Assembly: GCA_947177205.1 (NCBI GenBank)
Contig: CAMWTO010000008.1
Span: 1 to 33,384, forward strand
DNA from: an uncultured Ruminococcus sp.
GTDB taxonomy: Bacteria > Bacillota > Clostridia > Oscillospirales > Ruminococcaceae
Direction: 5' to 3'
DNA: 33,384 bases
In this document: in pieces, positions 1 through 7,646 of the stretch
Position numbering within the stretch: position 1 is the stretch's first letter
Layout: each line of letters opens with the position of its first letter
Notes under the pieces: model-generated
Databases searched by the model: none
The model's input: only the letters and a program-made list of their open reading frames with translations
Told to the model about the DNA's origin: nothing
Program-made: the position numbers and the translations under genes

Positions 1-322
1 TATTTTAGGTGAAACAGATGTGGAGACGTTGGCTCACTATGTCACAGCAGAAGATTTATATCAGCAGACCGTTAAGGATATAAGAACTGCACAAAAATGC
101 AAGCCAAAGAGTGGACAATTGATGGAGATGTCAGAATGGGCGAAAATGATGGATAGGCTCGACAAACGGCAAGAGAGATATTTCAAACAGGCACATACAA
201 CTGCTGCAAGCTTAGGCTTGACAATTAGTAGCAGGTGTAAGCTTGTTGTTCCGACAGCTCCAGAAGCTCCAAAAGAAAATAAATTTACTCAAATCATGAA
301 AGTTGGTGATAGTGATGGTTGA
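1..322 (+). CDS. terS: Terminase small subunit, C-terminal part (P27 family; continues from 33203)
   Basis: The frame is open from base 2 and the track's GTG at 20 is only an internal codon. Read after the last bases of the window, the residues LAEQLL are followed directly by ILGETDVETLAHYV, the usual helical core of P27-type small terminases. The two pieces give 167 residues, normal for the family. The protein recognises phage DNA and recruits the large subunit for packaging. It overlaps the start of the large terminase gene, as usual for translationally coupled terS-terL pairs. The split is an artefact of where a circular genome was opened. Confidence 0.88.
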   Translation, partial: ILGETDVETLAHYVTAEDLYQQTVKDIRTAQKCKPKSGQLMEMSEWAKMMDRLDKRQERYFKQAHTTAASLGLTISSRCKLVVPTAPEAPKENKFTQIMKVGDSDG

Positions 323-2054
323 TCGTGTAACGGATTACGCTGAAAAAGTCTGTTCAGGGCAAGTTATTAGCGGAAAATTCCACAAACTGGCTTGTGAACG
401 TCATCTCAATGACTTGGAACGGCAGAACACAGAAGATTTTCCGTATTACTGGGATTGCGAATCGTCCGAACGAGTTTTGGAATATGCGGAAATTTTAACG
501 ATTGCTGAGGGTGATAAGCCTAAGCCATTACAGCTTATGGAGTATCAGGCGTTTGACATTGGTTGCACTTTCGGATGGAAAAAATCATCGAACGATAAAA
601 GGAGATTTCGTAGAAGATACAAGTCCATTTCAAGGCAACAGGGAAAATCCATGGAAAACGGTATTTTGGGAACGTATATAGCTGGCTTTTCAGGCTATCA
701 GCACGGAAAGCTTTTCGCAGCAGCACCAAAAAGAAAACAGTCCAAAATTGCTTGGGAAGAGATGATGAAGTTTATACAAGCAGACAGTGACCTTTCTCAA
801 TTTTTCAGGATTCAAGAATACAAGCATTTGATTACAGCGTTAAACACAAATTGTACAATCGAAGCAGTTAGCCGTGATTCTGGAGCTGATGACGGTTTTA
901 GACCTATTTTTTGCTCACTAGATGAAATACATCAAATGCGTGACAACAGCATCTATAAGGCTATGTATAACGGAACACGTTCGTTGCCAGAAACTTTGAT
1001 TTCCATGATTACAACCAGAGGAAAAAGACTAAATTCTTTCTGTTTTGAAATGGACAAGTATGCACGTGATATTCTGATGGGATTGCACACAGCAGATGAT
1101 TTTTTTGTGGATATTTACTGCTTAGATGATGATGACGACATCTGGGACGAAAAAAACTGGATTAAAGCTTGCCCTTACACTTGTGCCGACCCTGAGCGTT
1201 TAAAAATTCTTCGGCAAGACGCACAGACCGCAAAAGATATGGGCGGTTCTGACTTGGCTGATTTCTTGTGTAAATCTTTGAACTTGTGGGTAAAAAATGC
1301 TGATGACAATTTCATTAATCCTGAATCGTGGAAAGCATGTGGTTCTAAGCGGAATTTACAGGAAACTTCAAAACAATATAAAAAATGCTATGTTGGTATC
1401 GACTTATCCCAAAGTGGAGATTTGACAAGCATAGCGTTAGTTTTCCCTCTTGGAAACGGCTTGTATTACATTTACAGCCACAGTTTCATGCCACGTGGTA
1501 GATTAGATGAACATCAGGAGACAGATTTAGCACCTTATGCCCTGTGGGAGCAACAAAAATTGTTGACCGTAACAGGCGGTGCTATGGACTTCATGAACGA
1601 TTACGGTTTCATTATTAGGCATTTGTCAGAGCTGAAAGAAAAATTCAAGCTAGAATTTTTAGGAATCGGCATTGACCCACATAACGCAGGCGGTGTTATG
1701 GAAAATTTAGAAAATTTTGGGTGTCCTGTTGTGACTATCACACAAAGTGCGAGAAGCTTGAACGATGCAACTAGAAAAGTGCAGTTACTAGTAAAAGGAC
1801 ATAAATGTGAATATGACGAAAAGAATGAGCTGTTGACGTGGAGTATGGTGAATGCAGCTGTTGTAAATAATTCTTTCGGCGAAATTAAGGTTGACAAGAG
1901 ACGTAGGAACGGACACAAGGAAGAATGCAAACGTATTGACCCTGTTGATGCCGTGATTGATGCATTTGCATTAGAGGACATGAACAAGCCATCCGAAATT
2001 ACTAGTCTTGACGAAAACCTTGAAAAATTCCTGAAATTCATGAATTGGAAGTGA
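315..2054 (+). CDS. terL: Terminase large subunit (ATPase-nuclease)
   Basis: This is the packaging motor. The N-terminal ATPase shows a Walker A-like stretch SRQQGKS near residue 110 and a Walker B FCSLDEIHQM near 210. The C-terminal RNase H-like nuclease shows acidic motifs in CYVGIDLSQSGD, GIGIDPHNAG and DPVDAVIDAFA. About 579 residues is typical for Terminase_1 proteins of HK97-like phages. I prefer ATG at 315 with GGTGAT just upstream; the track's TTG at 303 is possible. The gene overlaps the end of terS and is followed closely by the portal gene. Confidence 0.95.
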   Translation: MVDRVTDYAEKVCSGQVISGKFHKLACERHLNDLERQNTEDFPYYWDCESSERVLEYAEILTIAEGDKPKPLQLMEYQAFDIGCTFGWKKSSNDKRRFRRRYKSISRQQGKSMENGILGTYIAGFSGYQHGKLFAAAPKRKQSKIAWEEMMKFIQADSDLSQFFRIQEYKHLITALNTNCTIEAVSRDSGADDGFRPIFCSLDEIHQMRDNSIYKAMYNGTRSLPETLISMITTRGKRLNSFCFEMDKYARDILMGLHTADDFFVDIYCLDDDDDIWDEKNWIKACPYTCADPERLKILRQDAQTAKDMGGSDLADFLCKSLNLWVKNADDNFINPESWKACGSKRNLQETSKQYKKCYVGIDLSQSGDLTSIALVFPLGNGLYYIYSHSFMPRGRLDEHQETDLAPYALWEQQKLLTVTGGAMDFMNDYGFIIRHLSELKEKFKLEFLGIGIDPHNAGGVMENLENFGCPVVTITQSARSLNDATRKVQLLVKGHKCEYDEKNELLTWSMVNAAVVNNSFGEIKVDKRRRNGHKEECKRIDPVDAVIDAFALEDMNKPSEITSLDENLEKFLKFMNWK

Positions 2055-2058
2055 TAAT

Positions 2059-3306
2059 ATTTTTGAGAAAATATTTAATAAATTCAAGCAAGGAATCTCA
2101 AAAAAATCTGCATTTCAAAGTAAAACACTCTCACTAAATCAACTAATTGATGCTTTGGGCTTGCAAGACGTAGACAGAAGTGCGTTGAGTGAAGCAACAT
2201 ATTTCGCTTGTTTAAAAGTTTTATCAGAAAGTATCGGAAAATTGCCACTAAAAATCCAACAACAGACTGAAAATAAGGGCATTAGAATTGCAAGAGAGCA
2301 TTTATATTACAGAATGCTGAATGTCCGACCAAACAAGTACACGACAGCAACGGCGTTCTGGAGTACAATGGAGCTGTTCCGCAATCATTTTGGCAATGCC
2401 TATGCTTGGATTGATACCAGAGAGTTGACAGTTCCGCAACTATGGTTAATGCGACCGCAAGACGTGCATATTTGGTATGATAATGCCTGTATACTAGCTG
2501 ACGTGCCTGATGTTTATTATCAGTATAGCACACCAAAAGGTTTACTTGTACTCGGTTCTGAAGAAGTGTTACACGTTCGTTCCCACAACACAATTGACGG
2601 AATTGTGGGAATCAGCGTGCAGGAACAGCTTGCCGGGACAATCCAAAGTAATATCAAAGCACAAAAAATGCTGTCTAAACTTTACGATTCAGGCATGACG
2701 GCAAAGGCAGTTTTGAACTATACAGGTGGTCTCAACGACCAAAATGTCGATACACTGGTTAAAGGCTTTCACGAACATGTAAGCGGAGAAGATTATGGAA
2801 TTATCCCTGTTCCAACAGGTTTCAGTTTACAGCCGTTGAACATGAAACTTGCAGATAGTCAATTTTTAGAGATTAAGCAGTACAGTGCCTTGCAGATAGC
2901 AGCGGCTTTCGGTGTGAAACCATATCAGATAGGCGATTACACAAAATCCAGCTATGCCAGTGCAGAATCACAGCAACTGGCTTTCTTGACAGACACACTA
3001 TTATATATCATCAAGCAGTATGAAGAAGAAATTGCCTACAAGTTGCTGACCGACAAGGAAATGGCGGACGGCTATCATGTGAAATTCAATACCAAGGCAA
3101 TTCTGCGAACCGACCACAAGACCCAGGTGGAAACGCTAACAACCGGTATCGGAAACTTTCTTTATACGCCAAACGAGGCAAGAGAACAGATTGACTTGCC
3201 ATCCATTGACGGCGGTGACACGCTGATCGGCAACGGCAATGCGATTCCGATTCAAATTGTTGGACAGCAATATGTAGATCATGCGGAAACAGGAGGGAAT
3301 CCATGA
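2059..3306 (+). CDS. Portal protein (HK97 family), probable non-canonical start
   Basis: The portal forms the dodecameric DNA gate at the capsid vertex. Recognisable stretches are SEATYFACLKVLSESIGKLPLK near the N-terminus and AAAFGVKPYQIGDY in the C-terminal half. The first ATG/GTG/TTG in frame is TTG at 2155, but the frame is open back to 2044 and encodes IFEKIFNKFKQGISKKS, just what family members have at their N-terminus. There is no ATG, GTG or TTG in that stretch. ATT at 2059, about 7 nt after GGAAG, is the best candidate start. The 3' end overlaps the protease start (ATGA). Function is sure; the start is inferred. Confidence 0.92.
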   Translation: MFEKIFNKFKQGISKKSAFQSKTLSLNQLIDALGLQDVDRSALSEATYFACLKVLSESIGKLPLKIQQQTENKGIRIAREHLYYRMLNVRPNKYTTATAFWSTMELFRNHFGNAYAWIDTRELTVPQLWLMRPQDVHIWYDNACILADVPDVYYQYSTPKGLLVLGSEEVLHVRSHNTIDGIVGISVQEQLAGTIQSNIKAQKMLSKLYDSGMTAKAVLNYTGGLNDQNVDTLVKGFHEHVSGEDYGIIPVPTGFSLQPLNMKLADSQFLEIKQYSALQIAAAFGVKPYQIGDYTKSSYASAESQQLAFLTDTLLYIIKQYEEEIAYKLLTDKEMADGYHVKFNTKAILRTDHKTQVETLTTGIGNFLYTPNEAREQIDLPSIDGGDTLIGNGNAIPIQIVGQQYVDHAETGGNP

Positions 3307-3962
3307 AAATTCAAAAAAATACGGCAATCAGTGAGAGTGAAATTTCAGAATCCGAGCTTGCCGTCATCAATACAATGGCAATGACGGAGCTGAAAGCAGA
3401 GGATATTTTCACATTTAAGGCAATTCTGTGTGATAATCAGGTAGACAGGGACTTTGAAGCATTTTCAGAAACAGCCCTGCATCAGCTTGCCAATTTATTT
3501 GTCGGCAAGCCCGTGATTAAAGATCATCAGCCGTCATCTGACAATCAGATTGCACGGATTTACCGGACGGAAGTCACTCAGGGGCGGTTAATTGCCTACT
3601 GCTACATGATGAGAACCGCCAGGAATGCAGACTTGATTAAAGAAATCCAGGGTGGTATCAAGAAAGAGGGAAGCGTAGGTTGTGCGATTAATGCGAGAAA
3701 ATGTAGTATTTGTAGAGCTGATCTGACAAAAAGTCATTGCAGACATATTCCAGGTAAGACCTATAGAGGACAATTATGTTACTCGGTGCTGTCTGATGCA
3801 CAGGATGCCTATGAATTTTCCCTGGTAGCTGTTCCGGCACAGCGAAATGCAGGCATTAGTAAAAATTTTGATACAGAACAGCAAAAAGCAGATGAGATCC
3901 GGATTCGTTCCAGAATTGCCGGGTTGTATGTAAAAATAGGAGGTAATTCAAATGATGACTAA
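3303..3962 (+). CDS. Prohead protease (HK97 S78 family)
   Basis: This is the capsid maturation serine protease. The candidate catalytic His lies in GKPVIKDHQ (about residue 75) and the nucleophile Ser in IKKEGSVGCA (about 124), followed by the family signature FSLVAVPAQRNAG near 180. Its 219 residues fit S78 proteases. An unusual insert with Cys/His residues (CSICRAD, SHCRHIPG) sits after the Ser motif and is also seen in some Firmicute phages; it could bind metal. The start overlaps the portal stop (ATGA), and the end overlaps the capsid start by 11 nt. Confidence 0.92.
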   Translation: MKIQKNTAISESEISESELAVINTMAMTELKAEDIFTFKAILCDNQVDRDFEAFSETALHQLANLFVGKPVIKDHQPSSDNQIARIYRTEVTQGRLIAYCYMMRTARNADLIKEIQGGIKKEGSVGCAINARKCSICRADLTKSHCRHIPGKTYRGQLCYSVLSDAQDAYEFSLVAVPAQRNAGISKNFDTEQQKADEIRIRSRIAGLYVKIGGNSNDD

Positions 3963-5073
3963 GAAAATGCGTGAGTTGCAGACCGAAATCCTGAAAAAGA
4001 CGAACGCTGCACAAGCTTTGATGGAAGAAGAAGTCAAAGATGTAACAAAGGCGACCTCTTTGCTGGACGAAGCGGATGAACTCAAGAGAGAATTTGATAC
4101 GCTTGCCAGGATTGAAAATGCCGAAAAAGCAAGTGTTCCGAATGAGATTGCCAAAAAAACAGATAGTTCAGGTTTTGCCCTGATTTCTAAAATGCTTTCT
4201 GGTAAGCACTTGGATCAGACAGAAAAAGCCGCATTAATCACCGGAACGGATGCCGCAAATGGCGAAAATTTCTTAATTCCGGAAGATGTCCGGCTGGAAA
4301 TCAACGAACTCAGACAGTCGTACATTTCCGCCAAAGACATTGTGACGATTGTGCCGACGTTTGGCTTGACCGGTTCGGAGAACTACGAAGCAAACGCTCC
4401 GGCAGGACTGATTGCATTTGACGACGGCGAAGATGTTCCAGATGCTGCTCTTCCGAAATTCATCAAGAAGAATTTTGCAATTAAATGGTATGGCAGTCTG
4501 ATTCCAATTTCTAACATCCTGGTTGGTGCGGAAAAAGCCGGACTGATGAGCTATTTGAACAACTGGTTTGTCAAAAATGCAATTATTACAGAAAATTCCG
4601 CTATTTTTGACGCACTAAAAAGTGGCTACAATGCAGGAACACCTAAGGCGGTTGCCGGATGGCAAGCCCTGAAAAGCTCCATCAATAAGGATTTAGACCC
4701 GTCCTGCCTGATTAATGGCATGATTATTACGAATCAGAGCGGATTTGACTGCCTGGATAGTGCGACGGATGCCGATGGCAGACCAATTTTGCAGCCGAAT
4801 CCGGCAAGTGCAACAGAATTGTTATTCCAGGGATTGCCGATTAAAGTATTTCCGGATACACAGCTTGCTAATATTGATGCAACGCATTTCCCGATTTTCT
4901 ACGGTGACACCAAGGCAGGTTGTAAGTTCATTGAATACCAGTCTTTGCAGTTTGCATACTCGGAGCATTTCGGTTTTGGCAAGAACCAGAACTACATGCG
5001 TGTGATTGAGGGATTTGACATCATGAACGCTGACACGTCTGCCTACATCTATGGCAGTCTGAGTGCAGATTAA
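3952..5073 (+). CDS. Major capsid protein (HK97 fold) with N-terminal scaffold domain
   Basis: This 373-residue protein starts with about 60 residues of charged predicted coiled coil (KKMRELQTEILKKTNAA), the delta or scaffold domain that the upstream protease would remove. The HK97-type shell domain follows, with NGENFLIPEDVRLEI, SYISAKDIVTIVPT and PIKVFPDTQLANI. The order portal, protease, capsid is the standard HK97 cassette. AGGAGGT lies 7 nt upstream of the first ATG. Its TAA overlaps the ATG of the next gene (TAATG). Confidence 0.94.
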   Translation: MMTKKMRELQTEILKKTNAAQALMEEEVKDVTKATSLLDEADELKREFDTLARIENAEKASVPNEIAKKTDSSGFALISKMLSGKHLDQTEKAALITGTDAANGENFLIPEDVRLEINELRQSYISAKDIVTIVPTFGLTGSENYEANAPAGLIAFDDGEDVPDAALPKFIKKNFAIKWYGSLIPISNILVGAEKAGLMSYLNNWFVKNAIITENSAIFDALKSGYNAGTPKAVAGWQALKSSINKDLDPSCLINGMIITNQSGFDCLDSATDADGRPILQPNPASATELLFQGLPIKVFPDTQLANIDATHFPIFYGDTKAGCKFIEYQSLQFAYSEHFGFGKNQNYMRVIEGFDIMNADTSAYIYGSLSAD

Positions 5074-5381
5074 TGCCGACGTTTGAAGAGGCGTTGGATT
5101 ACCTGGGGATTGATTATGCGGATGATATTGTTAGCCGGAATGTGCAGAGGGCATTGGATGCCGCTGTTGGAGTCGTTAAAGGGACTGTCGGGGATGATAT
5201 TTTTGAATATTTCCCGAATAGTCCCAAGCTCCGGGAGCTGATCTTACTACACATGGCAGATCTGTACGACGAACGAAATACTATCACACTAAAAGCAAAT
5301 GCCGTCAATCGTAGGATTATAGATTCTATGGAGTGGCAATTGAAACTGGAGCTGAAACGGCAAAAGGAGGATTCTGCTTGA
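5073..5381 (+). CDS. Head-tail connector (gp6-like)
   Basis: A 102-residue helical protein with the pattern EEALDYLGIDYADDIVSRNVQRALDAA and ELILLHMADLYDERN, typical of gp6-like phage connectors that sit beneath the portal. It begins on the TAATG junction with the capsid gene and ends at the start of the next adaptor. Assignment rests on pattern and position. Confidence 0.82.
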   Translation: MPTFEEALDYLGIDYADDIVSRNVQRALDAAVGVVKGTVGDDIFEYFPNSPKLRELILLHMADLYDERNTITLKANAVNRRIIDSMEWQLKLELKRQKEDSA

Positions 5382-5683
5382 CATATGATAAACCTGTTGT
5401 AATTCAGAAGCAAAATCAGACCACAGAAGAATGGAAAACGGTTCTGTGTCTTCATGCTAGGGTAAACAAAACAGGCGGATCACAGACGTTCGCCGCTGAT
5501 GCAGAACAATTCCACGCCCGGCTAAATTTCGATCTCCGGTATTGCAGGGCATTAGAAAAAATCAGGTATCAGCCACAAATTTACCGGCTGTTGTACAGAA
5601 ATCATCATTTCCAAGTCATAGATTATGACGACTACCAGGAACAGCATAAAACTGTTAGAATTGTAGGGGTGTTGTATGAGTAA
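5378..5683 (+). CDS. Head closure / head-tail joining protein
   Basis: I read the start as TTG at 5378, overlapping the previous stop (TTGA), with a perfect AAAGGAGG 7 nt upstream. The track start at 5333 is too early. The protein is about 101 residues of mostly beta character (KPVVIQKQNQTTEEWKTV ... YRNHHFQVIDYDDYQEQ), matching the head-tail joining family (SPP1 gp16-like stopper). It plugs the portal exit and provides the tail docking surface. Position between connector and gp10-like protein supports this. Confidence 0.8.
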   Translation: MTYDKPVVIQKQNQTTEEWKTVLCLHARVNKTGGSQTFAADAEQFHARLNFDLRYCRALEKIRYQPQIYRLLYRNHHFQVIDYDDYQEQHKTVRIVGVLYE

Positions 5684-6077
5684 TGTTGTAATTGATCCGG
5701 ATCAGCTTAGCAGTGCGATTGCTGAACAATTAGGGTTATACCACAAAAACATTGAACAGAAAATCAATAAGTGCGGTGCAGAATCCATGAAAGATCTGGT
5801 ACGTATTACGCAGGAAACAGCACCATTCAATGCAAAGCATCATGGACGGCACTACGTTAGTTGCATTGCAAGCCGGAAAGAAAACAGCAGACTAGGAATT
5901 GCAACCTATACATGGTATGTAAAAGCCCCATGCCACCGTCTGACGCATTTGCTTGTGCATGGTCATGCACTTAAGGACGGCAACAGAACGAAAAAAGACC
6001 CATTCTTGAAAAACGCCTGCGATAAAGTCATGCCAGAGTATGAGAAGAAAATCATTGAGGCGGTGCAGGACGGATGA
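5676..6077 (+). CDS. HK97 gp10-like tail component
   Basis: A 133-residue protein resembling HK97 gp10-type tail completion proteins. The family pattern includes AETAPFNAKHHGRHYV-like residues after an amphipathic helix, a short LLVHGHALKDG loop and the closing KKDPFLKNACDKVMPEYEKKI. The start overlaps the preceding gene by 8 nt and the stop forms an ATGA with the next gene. Its likely role is at the head-tail interface during tail attachment. Confidence 0.8.
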   Translation: MSNVVIDPDQLSSAIAEQLGLYHKNIEQKINKCGAESMKDLVRITQETAPFNAKHHGRHYVSCIASRKENSRLGIATYTWYVKAPCHRLTHLLVHGHALKDGNRTKKDPFLKNACDKVMPEYEKKIIEAVQDG

Positions 6078-6400
6078 TAACCGAAATTCTGAAAAATACA
6101 GGCATTCCATTCCGGCGAACCCGGTTTTTAAAACCGCCGCCCGGAACATATGCCGTTTATGATGATGATATTGAAACGTCTGGCGGCGATCACCTGGTAG
6201 CTATCTATCATCATCAAATCACGATAGAATTGTATGAATCCGGGCTTGACGACGCAGCAGAAGAAAAAATCCAGACTATTCTTGCTGAAAAAGGTCTGCA
6301 ATTCGAGAAACAAGACCGGCTATGGCTACCCGATGAACAGCGTTATCAGGTCATTTATGAATTTAATTATTACAAAAAAAGGAGATTTTATCATGCCTGA
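6074..6400 (+). CDS. Tail completion / tail terminator-like protein
   Basis: A 108-residue protein starting on an ATGA overlap. The pattern TGIPFRRTRFLKPPPGTYAVYDDD followed by ITIELYESGLDDAAEEKIQ is typical of small Firmicute siphophage proteins placed just before the tail tube gene, where the tail terminator is expected. Its end overlaps the tail tube start. No catalytic motif is visible, so the role is inferred from order and length. Confidence 0.72.
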   Translation: MITEILKNTGIPFRRTRFLKPPPGTYAVYDDDIETSGGDHLVAIYHHQITIELYESGLDDAAEEKIQTILAEKGLQFEKQDRLWLPDEQRYQVIYEFNYYKKRRFYHA

Positions 6401-7007
6401 AATTAAAAGTACAGCAAAAAGAAGCAACAGAGTAATTACGTTGGGAAGTGGACACATCTATGTGAATCCGTACAGCGGAAAAATTCCGAATACCTACTCT
6501 GAAATTGCCGCATTCTGTGCGGAAGAACGCAGATTAGGCTACATCAAGGGCGGTGCATCCCTGGAATACAGCCAGGAGACATACGAAGAAAAAGATGACT
6601 TCGGCATTGTCCGTAAGATCATCACGACATCTGAAACGGCTGTCATGAAATTTGGCTTAATCACTTGGAACGGCGAAACACTGAAAACATTAATTGACCG
6701 CTGTAAGACAACTGAAATGCCCAAATCCGGAAACGATGCGGACAGTTCAAACGTCCGTGTGACAAAAATCGGTGGTGGCGGAAATGCACAGGGCGGTTAC
6801 TACCTGGCAGTTTTCCACCATGTTGACAAGATTGATGGTGATGTGTATGTTGCTATCGTCGGCAGAAACACCGCTGGGGCAACTCTCAGCTTCACAATGG
6901 ATGCCGGAACGCTGATCGAACCGGAATTTACGGCAATCCCAAGCGACGAGGATGGGACGTTGATCTTGATGTTTGAAGAGATCAAGGATGCTGATGAAGC
7001 AAATTAA
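6393..7007 (+). CDS. Major tail tube protein
   Basis: The true start is ATG at 6393, with AAAAGGAG 8 nt upstream; the track ORF begins too early in the overlapping frame. The 204-residue product begins MPEIKSTAKRSNRVITLGSG and is rich in beta strands and glycine (KIGGGGNAQGGYYLAVFHHVD), as expected for a tube subunit of the phi13/TP901 type. It is followed by the tail chaperone pair and the tape measure, the usual order. Confidence 0.86.
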   Translation: MPEIKSTAKRSNRVITLGSGHIYVNPYSGKIPNTYSEIAAFCAEERRLGYIKGGASLEYSQETYEEKDDFGIVRKIITTSETAVMKFGLITWNGETLKTLIDRCKTTEMPKSGNDADSSNVRVTKIGGGGNAQGGYYLAVFHHVDKIDGDVYVAIVGRNTAGATLSFTMDAGTLIEPEFTAIPSDEDGTLILMFEEIKDADEAN

Positions 7008-7026
7008 ATCCTTGGAGGTGTAAATT

Positions 7027-7362
7027 ATGGCTAAATTCGATTTTAATGCGATTTCACAACCGGTACTGGAGATCACCATGCCGGACAAGGAACACTCACG
7101 GCTTCGTTTGACAACTCCCTCGACTTCTCTTGTCGAAAGATTTGGAGCTGCCTCAGAAGAACTTGACGAAATTTTTGCTAAAAAAGATTCGTCTACGATT
7201 CAGCAAGTCTATCGGTTGATTGCCGAAATTTTGAGCTGTAACCTGGAATTTCGGAAATTTACAGCGGAAGAACTGAAAGAATATCTAAGTTACGATCATA
7301 TTGTTGCTTTTGTTCTGGCATATATGCAATTTCTTGCCGATACCAAATCGGCAAAAAACTAA
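7027..7362 (+). CDS. Tail assembly chaperone G
   Basis: A 111-residue helical protein (SLVERFGAASEELDEIFAKKD ... FTAEELKEYLSYDH) between tail tube and tape measure, which is the position of gpG. It is preceded by TTGGAGGTG. The last sense codons are GCA AAA AAC before TAA; these are part of a frameshift signal described separately. It would coat the tape measure protein during tail assembly. Confidence 0.85.
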   Translation: MAKFDFNAISQPVLEITMPDKEHSRLRLTTPSTSLVERFGAASEELDEIFAKKDSSTIQQVYRLIAEILSCNLEFRKFTAEELKEYLSYDHIVAFVLAYMQFLADTKSAKN

Positions 7363-7643
7363 CAATTCCGTACTATCCATATAGCCAGAATAGTACGGAA
7401 CACAGCTATCAATACGAAATTTCTACATTCTGGAAACAGCTTGTCGCAGAGTACACCGGACTAAATTTTTTGCAGATCGGGGATCTGAATTTTTTGCAAT
7501 ACCTGGCGTGGCGGCGTGATGCGTTTATCCGTCGCCTGGAACAGTCCGAACAGGGCAGAGAATATCTGGACAACGCATGGCGGATGGAACAAACTAAACC
7601 CGACAGAAAGGCACTCCGGGAGAAACTAACAAAGGGGCAGTGA
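7027..7643 (+). CDS. Tail assembly chaperone GT (-1 frameshift fusion)
   Basis: If ribosomes slip back one base at 7353..7359, translation continues in the -1 frame to TGA at 7641, adding about 94 residues (LTIPYYPYSQNSTEHS, FWKQLVAEYTGLNFLQI, RRLEQSEQGREYLDNAW). No start codon with a ribosome binding site opens this T part alone and no other gene fits the gap of about 280 bases. The fusion is about 205 residues. GT would recruit tail tube subunits to the tape measure. The minus-strand ORF in this interval is a shadow. Confidence 0.85.
7353..7400 (+). promoter_or_regulatory. Programmed -1 ribosomal frameshift site with stimulatory hairpin
   Basis: The heptamer A AAA AAC (7353..7359) is in the correct X XXY YYZ phase relative to the G frame and directly precedes its TAA stop. 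Seven bases later comes a perfect 11-bp stem, TTCCGTACTAT (7366..7376) with ATAGTACGGAA (7390..7400), with a 13-nt loop. This is the classical architecture of a -1 slippage signal. Confidence 0.92.
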
Positions 7644-7646
7644 CAC

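Noticed and set aside
1601-2041. 146-codon minus-strand ORF inside terL
   Set aside because: Shadow of the nuclease domain; Ser/Phe-rich with no domain pattern.
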